Source: Humulus lupulus (taxonomy: Eukaryota > Streptophyta > Magnoliopsida > Rosales > Cannabaceae). Taken from it: a stretch of DNA of 64,000 nucleotides. Shown in pieces: positions 1-10,920 of the stretch; position 1 is the first letter of the stretch; each line of letters starts with the position of its first letter. Location: contig NC_084795.1 of assembly GCF_963169125.1 (NCBI RefSeq), positions 191,988,214 through 192,052,213 on the forward strand, given 5' to 3'. The position numbers and the translations under genes are program-made. The notes beneath the pieces are model-generated. The model was not told the origin of the DNA, did no database searches, and worked only from the letters and a program-made list of their open reading frames with translations.

Positions 1-479
1 TCATCCAAGCTATTTATAGACCTGGTTTACAGAATATTCTTCCCTTAATTTTAGGGAAGTTACATGATATCTTCTTTGAATTTGAAAAATTAACTGAATA
101 TATTAAAATGCAATTAATGTATTAATTAAACTAAAATCCCTTAAAAAAAAGGGTTGTTCACACACTCTTTCAACTAATCCCATAATTATAAGGATTTATA
201 ATCGTGAACACGATGTTGCTTCAACGCGTCTTCGAGCCTCCAGGATGTTTTGAGCTCATTGTAACAATAATGTCACCTTCTCACCTACCACCCTTTTGAA
301 GCTGCCCTTTGGATGGAACCTATACATTTGAGCTCACAATGCATGCTCGGGTGTCAATGATGTGGCATCTTAAAGTTAATAACCATCTACTCAAGTATTC
401 ACGCTAAATACCCTTTTGCATATTTGATTTCCATAATTGCGAGCCTGCATTTCGAGGCTGCTTTTTAATATCTCAAAAT
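1..479. other. Unassigned AT-rich stretch, possibly LTR-derived
   Basis: No coding frame is supported here. A TATA-like word (CTATTTATAG) near position 10 and an A8 run near 145 resemble pieces of an LTR, but neither end nor a partner copy is visible in the window. The following sequence (from about 480) is recognisable chromovirus LTR, so this stretch is probably the flank or an older element. Confidence 0.3.
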
Positions 480-1780
480 TCATGGTGTAATAAGGATTTT
501 GAGGTGTTTCTGTGATTTTTTATAGTACCTTGATGTTGTGTATTGGTTATGTTGTTGTTGTTATGGGGGTCGAATTTGGTGTAATATTTGAAAAATGTGG
601 TTTGAGGTAGTTTTGGGTCAGTTTGAGTTGAGAAATTGCAAGAAAATGCAAAAATTTCTGGGTTTTTTGGCAGTGGCGTCGTGACTCAAAATATGTTTTC
701 TTTACGCGCCTCGGCACCAACCTTGTTTTATGTCGCGATTTTCGGGTTTCATATTTAGACCATAACTTTTGACCACGATATCGGATTTTGATGTTCTTTA
801 TATGTTTGGAAATCTTGTGGAAATCTCTATAGTCCTAAAACCTAATCCAAGTTTAGATGTGATTATTTTTTAATTGGAATTATTAACTAACCATGGTGTT
901 AATCAATTTCGATAGGTTTCGTTTAGGTTTGAGTAAAGACTCTTGAACGATATCACACTTGGGTTCTTTTGTTGATATTATTGGAATCCATGTAAGAAAA
1001 CTTGCATATGCACATAGAGTAGGTTGTTTGCTATGCATATTAGCATTGATTTTTCTGTAGATGATTGATATGATCTATATTTGGCGATCGTGGGCCAAAC
1101 AGCAATCGTGTGGAACATGGGCTGTGAAGGCGTGGTCAATTTGAGGGAGCAGTACCCTCTCACCTGGAATGTGCCATAAGATTGGTACCCAGAGATGTGC
1201 CTCGCTCGGTAGGGCCGCTCGGCACGGTCGTGAGATGATTCGTGTTTGAATTGAGCATGTTTATAAGCTGTTAAACATGTTAATGATTAAAATGTGTGGA
1301 ATGATATGTTTATAAATTGCAAAGCATGCTAATTGTTGTTTATATTGAATTCCTATATTATTATGTATTGCTGAGTTTTCTTACTGGACCCTTGCTCAAG
1401 TGTGCTCTATGGTGCAAGTAAGGACAAGCTAAAGGTAGACCAGTCATGAGTTGGAGGGCTTTGGAGAGGTGCTTACATGTTCGGCTTGCTCGGCAGCCAC
1501 GGTCACTTATTCTGAGGGACTTGGGGTATAAGTCCAATTTCGCTGCTTAGGCCGACTATTTTTGTAACCATGGTTGTAGCACATCTTCGTTTAAACTCTT
1601 TGTGGGATCCCTTGTAAATATTTTATGTTTTAATGAAAATTTTAAACATTTCAACAAAAAATTTAGTACCTAAACCGTTATTTAATTTTAATTACTCTTT
1701 TGAGTCCAAATGACTCAGTTAATGAGTTAAACACTATTTTAAATACATGGTGTAACGTTCCTGGATTAGTAGGGTGTTAC
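480..1780 (+). mobile_element. Chromovirus (Tekay-like) LTR fragment A, 5'-truncated
   Basis: The right part matches the other chromovirus LTRs of the window. It has the block around 1400-1500 (GGTGCAAGTAAGGACAAG, then CATGAGTTGGAGGGC, then TACATGTTCGGCTTG) and ends in GTTACA at 1775-1780. Its last 60 bp resemble the end of LTR B (ending 6505), so A and B are probably the same subfamily. The expected TGTAAC start is missing. It may be the 5' LTR of the element whose 3' LTR begins at 1995, with nearly all of the interior deleted, or an independent fragment. The left boundary is approximate. Confidence 0.6.
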
Positions 1781-1925
1781 ATGCACTTTCCATCCATAGA
1801 CTTTCTTAAGAATAACTCCCAATTCTCATGAGGGGTGGCACCACCCCTAGGTTTATATAGGTAAAATCTATAAAAAAAAAAAACCTTTCGGTTTTAACCC
1901 TCATTTTGGTAATACACTTGTACTC
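1781..1925. other. Short unassigned spacer between LTR A and pol remnant
   Basis: It holds an inverted repeat GGGGTGGCACCACCCC (about 1833-1848), a minus-strand TATA-like word (about 1850-1860) and an A12 run (about 1873-1885). No tRNA primer-binding site follows LTR A directly, which would be expected if A were an intact 5' LTR. Confidence 0.3.
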
Positions 1926-1958
1926 ATGCGGGATCAATGCCCTGAGTTATTCAGGTAA
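1926..1958 (+). pseudogene. Last codons of a chromovirus pol, plus PPT
   Basis: Eleven codons including the stop encode MRDQCPELFR, matching the end of the chromovirus pol at 35,484-35,516 (MREQYPELFR). The sequence after the stop (AGGTAAATTTCGAGGATGAAA, then a purine-rich AGGAGGGGATAG) matches the post-pol and polypurine-tract region of the other two chromovirus 3' ends here (35,517-35,549 and the minus-strand copy at 58,135-58,170). Everything upstream in pol has been lost. Confidence 0.7.
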
Positions 1959-1994
1959 ATTTCGAGGATGAAATTTTCAGTAGGAGGGGATAGT

Positions 1995-3033
1995 TGTAAC
2001 GTCCCAAAAATGCTAATAAAGTTTAGTGCCTTGATTACCATGCTACGAAGGCATAATTGGATATATGTGTGATTAATTGATTAAATGTATGACTATGTGG
2101 CCTGCATGTTTTATATGATAATATGAATATATTTATATGCATGTTTATGTGTATTAAATATGCATGTGGGCTCGTTCTTGTTTATAAGGGCATATTTGTA
2201 ATTTTGGTCCGTTGCGGGCATAAATGTGATTGTATGTGTTAAATGATTTAGACCACATTATTATGTGGATATATTTGCAGTGTTCGACTCAAGGCGATCC
2301 TAGTGAGTGGATTAGCGGAATAGTCACAGCAGGGTTTAATACCCGGCTAGGGGTGAGCCTAGGGGTATTTTGGGAAATTTAACGTATATTTGGGATTTAT
2401 CAAGTAACGAGTAAGTATTTGGTAATTAGTTGGGCATGTCGGGATTAAGTGGGAAATTGTAGGATGACTCAAGGAATTAGCGGGAAATGGGGAAAATGAC
2501 AATTTTACCCTTAAGGGTAATAAAGAGGTTGAGTTACCTTTAGGGGCATTTTGGTCTTTTGGTTAAAGGATTAGGAAAGCATCAGGACTAAGCCAGAACA
2601 AATCAGAAACACTTCTCAGCATTCTCTCTCTCACTCTCATGTTCTCTCTCTCCCTCTCTTGTGCTTGGAGGCTTAGTGAAATTGTTGAGGAAAAAGGCTT
2701 AGGAATTGAGCTGGGAATTTGGGGAATTAAGCTGGGAGCAGGCAAAGGAACAGCTGAGGATCAAGCCATTAACTGAGGTAAGATTTATGTCTTGATTCTT
2801 CTAGAAATTCTGACTGTTAAGATAAGTTTTGGCTTGGTTTTTGGATGTTGTTTGATTGTTGAATTCGGGTGGTAATTGTAGTGGGTTTTTGGGTGATCAT
2901 AATGCCTAGGCAGTGTGGTTAAGAGTTCTAGACTCAATTATGGGTTTATTTCAGGGTTACAACGAATGTTTGATGAATTAGGTTGGGAGAAAACGCTAGA
3001 AAAGCCCCAGGATTTATGGGTTCAAGGGGGTGT
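1995..3033 (+). mobile_element. Chromovirus 3' LTR B, left part (TGTAAC start)
   Basis: Starts with TGTAACG directly after the PPT and pol remnant, so it is a true 3' LTR. It carries the subfamily landmarks: GGGCATAAATGTGA near 2217, the motif GAGCCTAGGGGTATTTTGGG near 2355, a CT-rich microsatellite at about 2620-2665, and the splice-donor-like GAGGTAAG near 2775. It is interrupted at 3033 by solo LTR C and resumes at 5241; GGTGT at 3029-3033 is the target-site duplication of C. Confidence 0.85.
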
Positions 3034-5235
3034 TGTAACGCCCTACTTCCTTAGAGCCGTTACTAAGTGAGTTTAAAACGTGCATTTAACTCGCTAATCG
3101 AGGTTTTAGGTCAAATAGTGTAATTAAGCCGTGAACAGAGGAAAAACTCTAGAAGCAATTCTATTTCATTGAAAATCATAAAAGTTTAACACCTGGGATC
3201 CCAAAATACAGTTTAGAAACATTTACAACATATAAACTGAACCAAGTCGACTAAACGAGAAAATCTAGGTTTATTTACAAACATCTCCCAAAATCCATTG
3301 GCTGTGGCAACCAGGTTGGCCAAACATGTACACGTCGCTTCACGCCTGCTACACTCATGGTTGGTTGGCTTTCTCCTTGCCCTTACCTGCACCACAGAGC
3401 ATCTGTGAGCCGAAGCCCAATAAGAAAACCCACAAACAGATAGCATATGCAAAACATACACCAAGCATATAGACAGGCCATCAATAGGCTAAACACATAC
3501 GACCTAGCCATCCCAATCGCTTTACCAGGCCCTGGGTTTGCGGTCCACACCGTGAGGATATCCCAGGTATCCTTTAGGGACTCACCCTGGCAACTCGCAC
3601 TCCACGTGCTCAACGCTGCTCCTGGCCCCTTGCCGTACTCGGCCTTGCACTCAACGTGCCTAACGTTGTTTCCGGCCCTTTGCCGTTCCCGGCCCCTCCC
3701 GACCTCGGCCTACACCATTCCCGACTCTTGCCGCTCAGCCACATAATTGCACTCAAAAAATAATAAACAAGTACAGAATACTAGCAAATACAATCAAGGG
3801 GCCATTCCCTGCAATTGAAACACATTGGGCTCAGCCCTACATACTAGCTCTATGGGAACAAGGGTTTTCTTACCTGAGTCCCGAGCTCTCCGAGCACCGA
3901 TGTCCTGAGCACAGTCCTCTAACTTGAGCCTCACTGAAACCCTAGTCACAACACAATAACAATTTCCATCCATCAAGTTCTAATCCAACAAATAACTTTG
4001 ATCCATAACCCTAACCTCCGGGACCTTGAATTCTATGAATCCGGGTGATAAAATCCATCCCGAGCCTTAACCATTGAGTTCCCAAGCCTAAACACCCTTA
4101 AAAACACAAGTTGGCACTAAGAGCCACAGCCCCACCCACAAGCGCCGCGGCTAGCCTCAAAACAGAGGCTAGCACCACACTGACACCCACACGGGCCGCA
4201 GCGCGCACACCAAGTGTCGCGGCACGCATGAAACTTCTCGGCCTCCCATGGCCACCTGCGCACACGGGCCGCGGCATGCCCTCCTAGGGTCGCAGCCCTC
4301 TCCTCCAAACCCAGAATTCCTCACCTTTCTCCTACATTTTCTTCAAACCAAATCATCCTATAATCAAGCTAACAGTTCCAGACAATCAACCCCAATATTC
4401 TAGCCCAGTTCCAACATCAAAACCCACCAAAACCTGCTCCAAAACTCAGCTAAAGTGCCCAAGAATAGATCAAATTCTACCTACATGCATAACCTAAAAC
4501 CACAACTGAAATTCAAGCATAATCCCCATAGTTAGAGCTTACCTTTGCTGTGTTATGCTTCTGAACTGGTTCCTATAATGCCTAGCCCTTAGCTCCTTAA
4601 CTCCAACAACCCATAGTCCTCAATTCTTGACTAGTTCCACCAAAGTTCTCCTTTGATATCCCTTAGAGAAGAGAATGTGAGAGAGGGAGAGTAATGAGAT
4701 GCTATCCTCAGCCGGGAAGGAAAGTTTATGTCGCTTTCTCCAAGTTTCTAAATGATTCTTCTTTTTTGTTTTATTTAGCTTAAGTCTATGTGATTACCTC
4801 AAGGCTCGAGGTACCCAAACGTCCCCGAAGGCAAAAATGGTAAATTTCCCAAATATTCCCTCCTAGACATTCTAACCTCAAATATATCTCCAAATATTTC
4901 TTTTCATAACTCGATAACCCCATATAGTAACTAATACCCAAATTACTCCTCGACTCGCCCCGAGTCGGATTCTCAACCCCATTGTGACTTTCTAGCTAAC
5001 TGCTCCCCAGGACTGTCTCGGATCGTGCTGCGCAAACATATCATATATATATAGCATTTATCACATTTATACCCCTAATATCCAGATGGGGCCCACATGG
5101 ACATTTAACTCAACTAAACATGAATCATTATCATATATACACATTAATTCACATATCAACATATTAAATAATTTATTTCCCTCCAGGCACACTAATCAAA
5201 GCCCTAAGCCCTATTAGCAAATTCGGGTCATTACA
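3034..5235 (-). mobile_element. Solo chromovirus LTR C with perfect TSD
   Basis: A complete 2,202-bp LTR in reverse orientation: it begins TGTAACGCCC and ends GGTCATTACA, the TGTAAC/GTTACA-type ends seen in the other copies. It is flanked by GGTGT at 3029-3033 and again at 5236-5240, a perfect 5-bp duplication. No internal sequence is attached, so it is a solo LTR made by LTR-LTR recombination (known behaviour of plant LTR elements). It contains a GC-rich patch rich in CCGCGGC-type words at about 4135-4310, and CTTACCT (GGTAAG on its own strand) at about 3869 and 4550. Open frames within it are not genes. Confidence 0.92.
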
Positions 5236-6505
5236 GGTGTGCTGTGAACCAATTCTTAAGCATCGTGGCCTGCATGATCCTAGAAGCCCTGAAGGGCTTG
5301 CTATTATGTAGGCGTGTCGCAGCCCTAAAGGGTAAGTCCCGGCCTGCCTACCCCTGAGATTTGGGGCTGGCGCCTTTGACTTGTGGGCGCGCCGCGACCC
5401 TTAGGTCCAGGTCGTGGCCTGCCTATGCAGCTTTAGCCAAAATAGGATTTTGGGCTTGAGAACTTAAACCTAAGTGCTCAGAGCAAATGCTACTACCTGA
5501 TTTAGTAGAATTTGTGGTCCCGGAGGCTAGTATTTTATTCCAAAGCATTGAATCGGGTTGGATTTTAATAGTTATCCATTGTCTCTTGTGACTAGGGTTA
5601 CCGTTAAGGCTCGGGATTGAGGATCGTGCTCACAACCGCTCCACATCCACCGCTCAGGACTCAAGGTAAGAAAACTGCACCTGAGTTGTGAATGGAGCTG
5701 AGATCCCCTGTAGCTGAACATGTGTGAGATTATAAATGCATTTGTGATTGGAAGTATCTGATAGGCAGGTTAACTCATGCTACTTCTGATTACGTGTTTG
5801 ACAACCTGTATACCTGCTATGTTTGATGTGAAAGTCCGGCCTAAGGGAGTCGGGGCTGATGTTAAGCATTTTGAACGCAGCTCAGCCTAAGTGAGATGGA
5901 CTCAGCTAAATAACTAAAGGACATGGCCTAAGGGCACCGACATCTAACTAATTTGTATGAAGAATTAATTATATGTTTGGATTAATCTTTCTACTGTTGC
6001 TTAGCTTATCACTTGTATTCTGCTGATTGATTGAACTTGTTGATCTAAGTTTACTATGAACATTATGTTGTTATCTATGTTTGTTGAATTTAGTTTTCTT
6101 GCTAAGCCTTGGGTCACGGGTGCTACATGTTGCAAGTAAAGGCAAGGGAAAGCTGGATCAGCCATGAGTTGGAGAGCTTTTGGGGCGGTGTGTACATCGA
6201 CTGCTGGTCGACCATCACGACCGAGGGATTTACAAGGATAAGAGCCAAAATTGTATTTTGCCAATTAGGCTGGTTGCAGTTGTATTTACTTTTGAGGGTT
6301 CTAACCGCCTTGTAAATATTATTTTTTGTATCTTGTGTATCAAACTCTTATTTTAATGAAAGTCAACTATCTTATGATCAAAATCTTTTAACCATAACCT
6401 ATTAGTTGACTTTAGAAACACGTTTATGTTCAAACGACTTGATTAGCAAGTCTTGAACTATTTTAAATACATAGTGTAACTGTCTTGGTTACCCAGGGCG
6501 TTACA
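5236..6505 (+). mobile_element. Chromovirus 3' LTR B, right part
   Basis: Continuation of the LTR that starts at 1995: after the GGTGT duplicate it resumes with LTR-internal sequence. It carries a GC-rich patch (5300-5430), AGGTAAGAAAAC at about 5664 and the conserved GCAAGTAAAGGCAAGG / CATGAGTTGGAGAGC block at about 6130-6175. It ends GGGCGTTACA at 6505. The two parts sum to about 2.3 kb, the normal length for the family here. The next base lies inside a copia RNase H coding region. Confidence 0.85.
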
Positions 6506-7500
6506 AGGACTCTCCTAATTTCCTTCCAATGATCCACTTTAGGATTACTTGTAAACCTATTAAATTTACTTACCGCATATGTATATTCGGTCTAGTACAC
6601 TAGGTAGCATATATTAGACTCCCTATAGAACTTGCATACTTAAATTGACCCACCACTATTCCCTCATTCTTCTCTAGTTTTAGACTGTGGTCGAATGGAG
6701 AATTGACTTATTTCACCTTAAGATGGTTAAATTTGTTCAACACTTTCTCATCAATGCTGGCTTGTCCCACAGCAAAACCCCCCATTATTTTCATTCACTT
6801 TGATACCTAGTATGGTATCAACTTCTCCAAGATCTTTTATCTTGAAGGTTGATGATAGAATCCTCTTCGTTTCCACTATCTATTTCATGTTGTCACTTAA
6901 GATTAACATGTCATCCACATATTGACAAACAATGATCACATATCCCTTACAACTTTTTGAATACAAACACTTGTCTCCATTGTTATGTCTAAATCCATTT
7001 GAGAGAAGGATTGATCGAATTTCTCAGGCCATTGCTTTGGAGCTTGTTTTAATCGATATAAGGATTTTACAAGTATATACACTTTATATTCATTAATTTG
7101 TAGGATAAATCCTTCGAGTTGTTCCATGTAGACCTCCTCGTTGATGTCACCATTAAGGAATGTTGTTTTCACATACATTTGATGAACATAATCCTTATTA
7201 AAGTTGTTTTTGAAACAAGCACATAGGTATTAAAATAGTCAATACCCTCCTTTTTCCTAAATCTTTTAGTTACTAATCTAGCTTTAAAGGTTTGGATAGT
7301 GCCATCAATGTGGTATTTCCTCCTAAATATCCACTTATACCCAATTGGCTTAGACCCCAGTGGGAGGTCTACCAATTTCTAAGTGTTATTGGAAAGAATA
7401 GAATCCATCTCATCATTGATTACTTCTTTCCAAAATGCACTATCTCTTAATTACATGGCTTCTCTATAAGTCTTAGGCTCATCCTGAACAAAAAGTATAA
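6506..7500 (-). pseudogene. Ty1/copia reverse transcriptase and start of RNase H, decayed
   Basis: Reading the minus strand, the decayed frame gives typical copia RT landmarks: GYKWIFRRKYHIDG and KARLVTKRF (about 7260-7345), VYMEQLEGF and LYRLKQAPKQW (about 7025-7135), the catalytic YVDDM box (about 6905-6925), a LG-KV block and finally FTSNPKVDHWKEIRRV at the left edge. The last motif is the known copia RNase H entry, and the chain stops there because chromovirus LTR B begins. The coding is interrupted by stops and frameshifts (for example between 7169 and 7178 and after the YVDD region), so this is dead. Confidence 0.85.
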
Positions 7501-7899
7501 TTGGAATTTTCCTAATCACTTTTTCTCTATTTCCTTCTAACATGTAGAAAGAAATTCGTTAAGAATCTATCTCATCCAATTGTATAATTTTCTCTTTCCT
7601 AGCCCTTTGAATTCTTCTAAGTTCAATGGGTTGCTCAACAATCATTTGAGTGTTCTCCTCTTGAGAATCATTCTTGGATGTAGACGTTTCAGAATTGTTG
7701 TCATATAACATATTCTCAAAAAATTAAACTTCTCTAGATTCTTTTACGACATTAGACTCTAGATCTACTAGCCTATAAGCTTTAGTATTGTTGGCATAGC
7801 CAACAAAAGCACACTTTATGGCTCCTGAACCTAACTTTGTTCTATTAGGTTCGTTTTTCTTGCAATATGCAAGACACCACTACAATTTCAAGTACCATA

Positions 7900-8560
7900 T
7901 GTCGGGATTTCTTCCTCTCCATAACCCATATGGAGATATCTCATTTTTCTTCATCAATATTCGATTAAGAATGTGACAAGCAGTTAACAATGCTTCACCC
8001 CATAAGTTAAAATTCAACTTAGAAAACCCCAACATAGAATTTATCATCTCTAGATAAGTTTTATTTTTCCTTTCGGCAACATCATTGTGTTGTGGTGTAC
8101 ATGGTGCGGTGCACTCATGAATTATGTCATTTTCTTTATAAAATTCATTAACTTCCTTAGAGAAGTACTAACCTCCTCTGTCACTTCTTAGCAGCTTAAT
8201 CTTTTTATTAAGTTGATATTCTACTTCCAATTTATAAACTTTAAAAGCATCAAAAGTCTGATATTTATTCTTTAAAAGAAACACATAAGTATATCTACTA
8301 AAATCATCTATAAAATTAAGAAAATACATTTTACCACCTCTAGTTAAAACAACTTTTAATTCACAAAGATCATTATGAATTAAATCAAGTAAATTAGATG
8401 ATCTTTCTACACTAGGAAATAGTTTCTTTATCATCTTAGCTTTAACACATGTTTCACTTTTTCCATAGTTTTTAATATTTCATGCAATCATACCACATTT
8501 AACTACTTTTTCATGGTTGAGAAACCTATATGTGATAGTCTAAGATGCCATTAAATAAAG
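7900..8560 (-). pseudogene. Ty1/copia integrase core, decayed
   Basis: The minus strand encodes an rve-type integrase core: LIHNDLCELK (first acidic residue), FIDDFSRYTYVFLLKNK, KLLRSDRGG (second acidic residue), then a stop codon. It continues in the same sense with YFSKEVNEFYKEN, TPQHNDVAERKNKT (catalytic Glu) and NLWGEALLTACHILNR. The longest open piece is 8168-8434. The stop after RSDRGG and further breaks disable it. It lies between the RT region and gag in the normal copia order gag-PR-IN-RT-RH. Confidence 0.85.
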
Positions 8561-8567
8561 AATCATA

Positions 8568-9110
8568 CTAAAAAATATAAGCGAAATTAACATCTTTATT
8601 GATAACATTGAAAGTTACATCATTGGTGCACAACTTAATCATATACTCACAAGAGTACCTCTTTTCCAAAAATACATTTGATTTGGTAAGTATAAGTTTA
8701 CCGTACTCAAAAATGGCTTTAATGCTGGGTTTTCCTAGCAAATCTCCACTCATTTTAGGAAGATAAAGCACATTTATTAATGTGACATTCCTGTCGGAGG
8801 TTAGAAAGACTTCAATATTACCTTTGCCAAGTACCTTGGATTTGCTCTCATGGCCCATTTTGTATCTCATGGTTACCCTTTTACTCATTAAAAGTGTTAA
8901 ATAATGATATTTCATAATTGACATGGACGGTGGCACATGTATCACACCACCACCCCTTCCCTTTGCCTTGGACCGCATTCACCTCACCAAGGGTAGTAAA
9001 AATAGTTTTCTCTTCGTTTGAATTTACCTTAGGTCCCTGTTGGTCTTTTCTATGCCTACAATCTCTAGCATAGTGACCATTTTTCCCACACACAAACCAA
9101 GGATCTTTCT
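8568..9110 (-). pseudogene. Ty1/copia zinc knuckle, protease and pre-integrase region, decayed
   Basis: At 9040-9093 the frame reads WFVCGKNGHYARDC. This is a CCHC zinc knuckle in which the expected first cysteine is tryptophan. At about 8930-8960 it reads WWCDTCATVHV; copia proteases normally have DTG at this active site, so Gly is replaced by Cys. Downstream (8568-8800) are a leucine-rich pre-integrase stretch (VLYLPKMSGDLLG) and EKRYSCEYMIKL, like the GAG_pre-integrs domain. Several frame changes occur between these pieces. Confidence 0.8.
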
Positions 9111-9114
9111 CGCA

Positions 9115-9869
9115 CTAGAACTTGTTTGGGTTAGTTTTTGGACCCAAAGGATTCTCCTTACCCTTTTTTCCTTTCCCTTTCTTTTTGGGATGTTTTGGTA
9201 GTGACACTGCATTTTCTTTGAAAGTCTCTCCATTGGATCCCTCCTCAAGTTTGTCTCTACATATCAATTCCTTCTCAATTCGTATATGTTTTTGGATTTC
9301 TTCCAAAGAATAATCCTCATTTTTATGAAGGATTATTTTCCAATAGCTCCTCCAAGTTGGTGAGAATTTTTCTACTATTTGACCAACTTTAAATGCCTTA
9401 GGAAGTTCAATCTTTAGTACTTTCAATTTTTTAACAATAATTTGAAGCTAATCTATTTGAGGAAGAATTGGTTTATCACCAAAAAATTTGAAATCAAAGT
9501 ATTCAAAAATCAAAAACAATTTGGTACCCTCCTCTTCAACCTTCAAATTAGCCGCAAAAGCATCACATATCTCCTTTGATGACTTGGTTTTGGTATAGAG
9601 GTCATAGAGCCTATTAGATAGGGCGTTGAGGATATGACCCCAACATAAGAGATTCTCCTCCTCCCTGTTGGTTCTAGCCTTCTTCACCTTGGGTGTGTCC
9701 TTGTTGGTTGGCTCTGGGAGAGGTTCTAACGTGGACTCAAGGATGTAGACAATCTTGAGTGTGGTCAAGAAAATCTCACCTTATCTTGCCAACTAGTGAA
9801 ATTAGATCCATCAAACCTATCCAACCTCACTATCCCTTGGTTCATGATCTTGATGATCTTTCCTTCCAT
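9115..9869 (-). pseudogene. Ty1/copia gag, frameshifted
   Basis: Begins at the ATG at 9869 (minus strand): MEGKIIKIMNQG, then RLDRFDGSNFTSWQDKVRF, the usual N-terminus of this copia gag type. A frameshift near 9770 moves the chain into TTLKIVYILEST and NREEENLLCWGHILNALSNRLYDLY (UBN2/gag-like). Another stop and shift near 9448-9426 leads to ELPKAFKVGQIVEKFSPTW and a lysine-rich tail before the zinc knuckle. The order and spacing match one element running right to left from here to 6506. Confidence 0.85.
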
Positions 9870-10920
9870 TGAAACAAACAAAGGGCTAAGCTTTTGAATG
9901 TTAGAAAAATAATATGTTCCAGTGTAAATGATGGAAACCAAATACAACTCTAGCAAAAAAAATATATAATAGACAAGATGATAGATAAAATAAATGTTAC
10001 AACCCAATTACAAAAGCTACAAATAAATAGAAAAGGATGATGATGAAGTAGAAGAAAGATACAACTCAAAGCATAAATAATAAAAATAAATAAATAAACT
10101 AGAAGAAAGAAATAAGAACAAAAGATAAGACGAACAATAGCAATAAGAAGATCACTCTTACACTCACACCACCTTATGTTTAGAGTAGTGAGGATCACCA
10201 ACTTGATCAAGGTTGAAGACCTTTGTCCAAAAGCTTATTTCCCCCTATTCTCTAAGTACTAAGGGAAATCTCAAGTGGAAATAGCTCTTTGAAATTATCA
10301 AGTCCTTTGGTGAATTTCTAGCCAAGTTCTCTAGTGGGTAGAAATGGTGTGTCTTACAAGTGAACACAAAGCTCCTATTTATGAAGGTTTTGGATCACAT
10401 TTAGATTTTCGAACTCCACCAACTCTTTGGCTGTTACAGAACATCAATTGGACGTTCATGGTGTTGAATGGAAGATTTGGGAGTTATATGAGTTGTTTGA
10501 ACCATTTGGAATGGTTTCAAACAACTCAAATTTTGAGTTGCTGCATACCAGGTGATGTGTCACCTACCACCAGGCAATGTATCACCTGGTGTGTAAGTTT
10601 AAATACCACGACCTGCGATGCATCTCCTTACAATGGACGACGCAACGCAAATCCCTCTGTTTTGCTCACTCTTTTTGGTACCAAAAATTGCCAAAAAAAA
10701 AAGTCCAAATCAATTTCATATGATTTTGTAACTTCCATACTCTTTATGGTAGTCAAAATCACACCTTAACAGCGATAAAATATTATAGCATTATGAAAAT
10801 CAAATTCAAAGTGTATAACTATAATTTAAAAACCTAAATATGATGATTTTTTGGGAGTTACAAAATTGTAACCAGATTTTGTACACCCTGATATATGTTA
10901 CAAGATTTGACAAATATATT
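9870..10920 (-). mobile_element. Probable leader and 5' LTR region of the copia element
   Basis: By position this should hold the leader, PBS and 5' LTR of the copia element to its left. A minus-strand TATA-like word lies at 10,374-10,382. A possible LTR terminus TGTTACAACCC is at about 9994. I could not find a convincing TGGTATCAGAGC-type PBS or the matching left LTR, which is lost. The plus-strand open frame at 10,344-10,769 shows no recognisable domain and is probably fortuitous. Confidence 0.4.

Noticed and set aside
3447..4308. Open frames at 3.4-4.3 kb
   Set aside because: They lie inside solo LTR C and recur in diverged form in other LTR copies without frame conservation.
10344..10769. 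A 141-codon plus-strand frame
   Set aside because: No recognisable domain, low-complexity composition, and it overlaps the probable copia LTR with a TATA-like site on the other strand.
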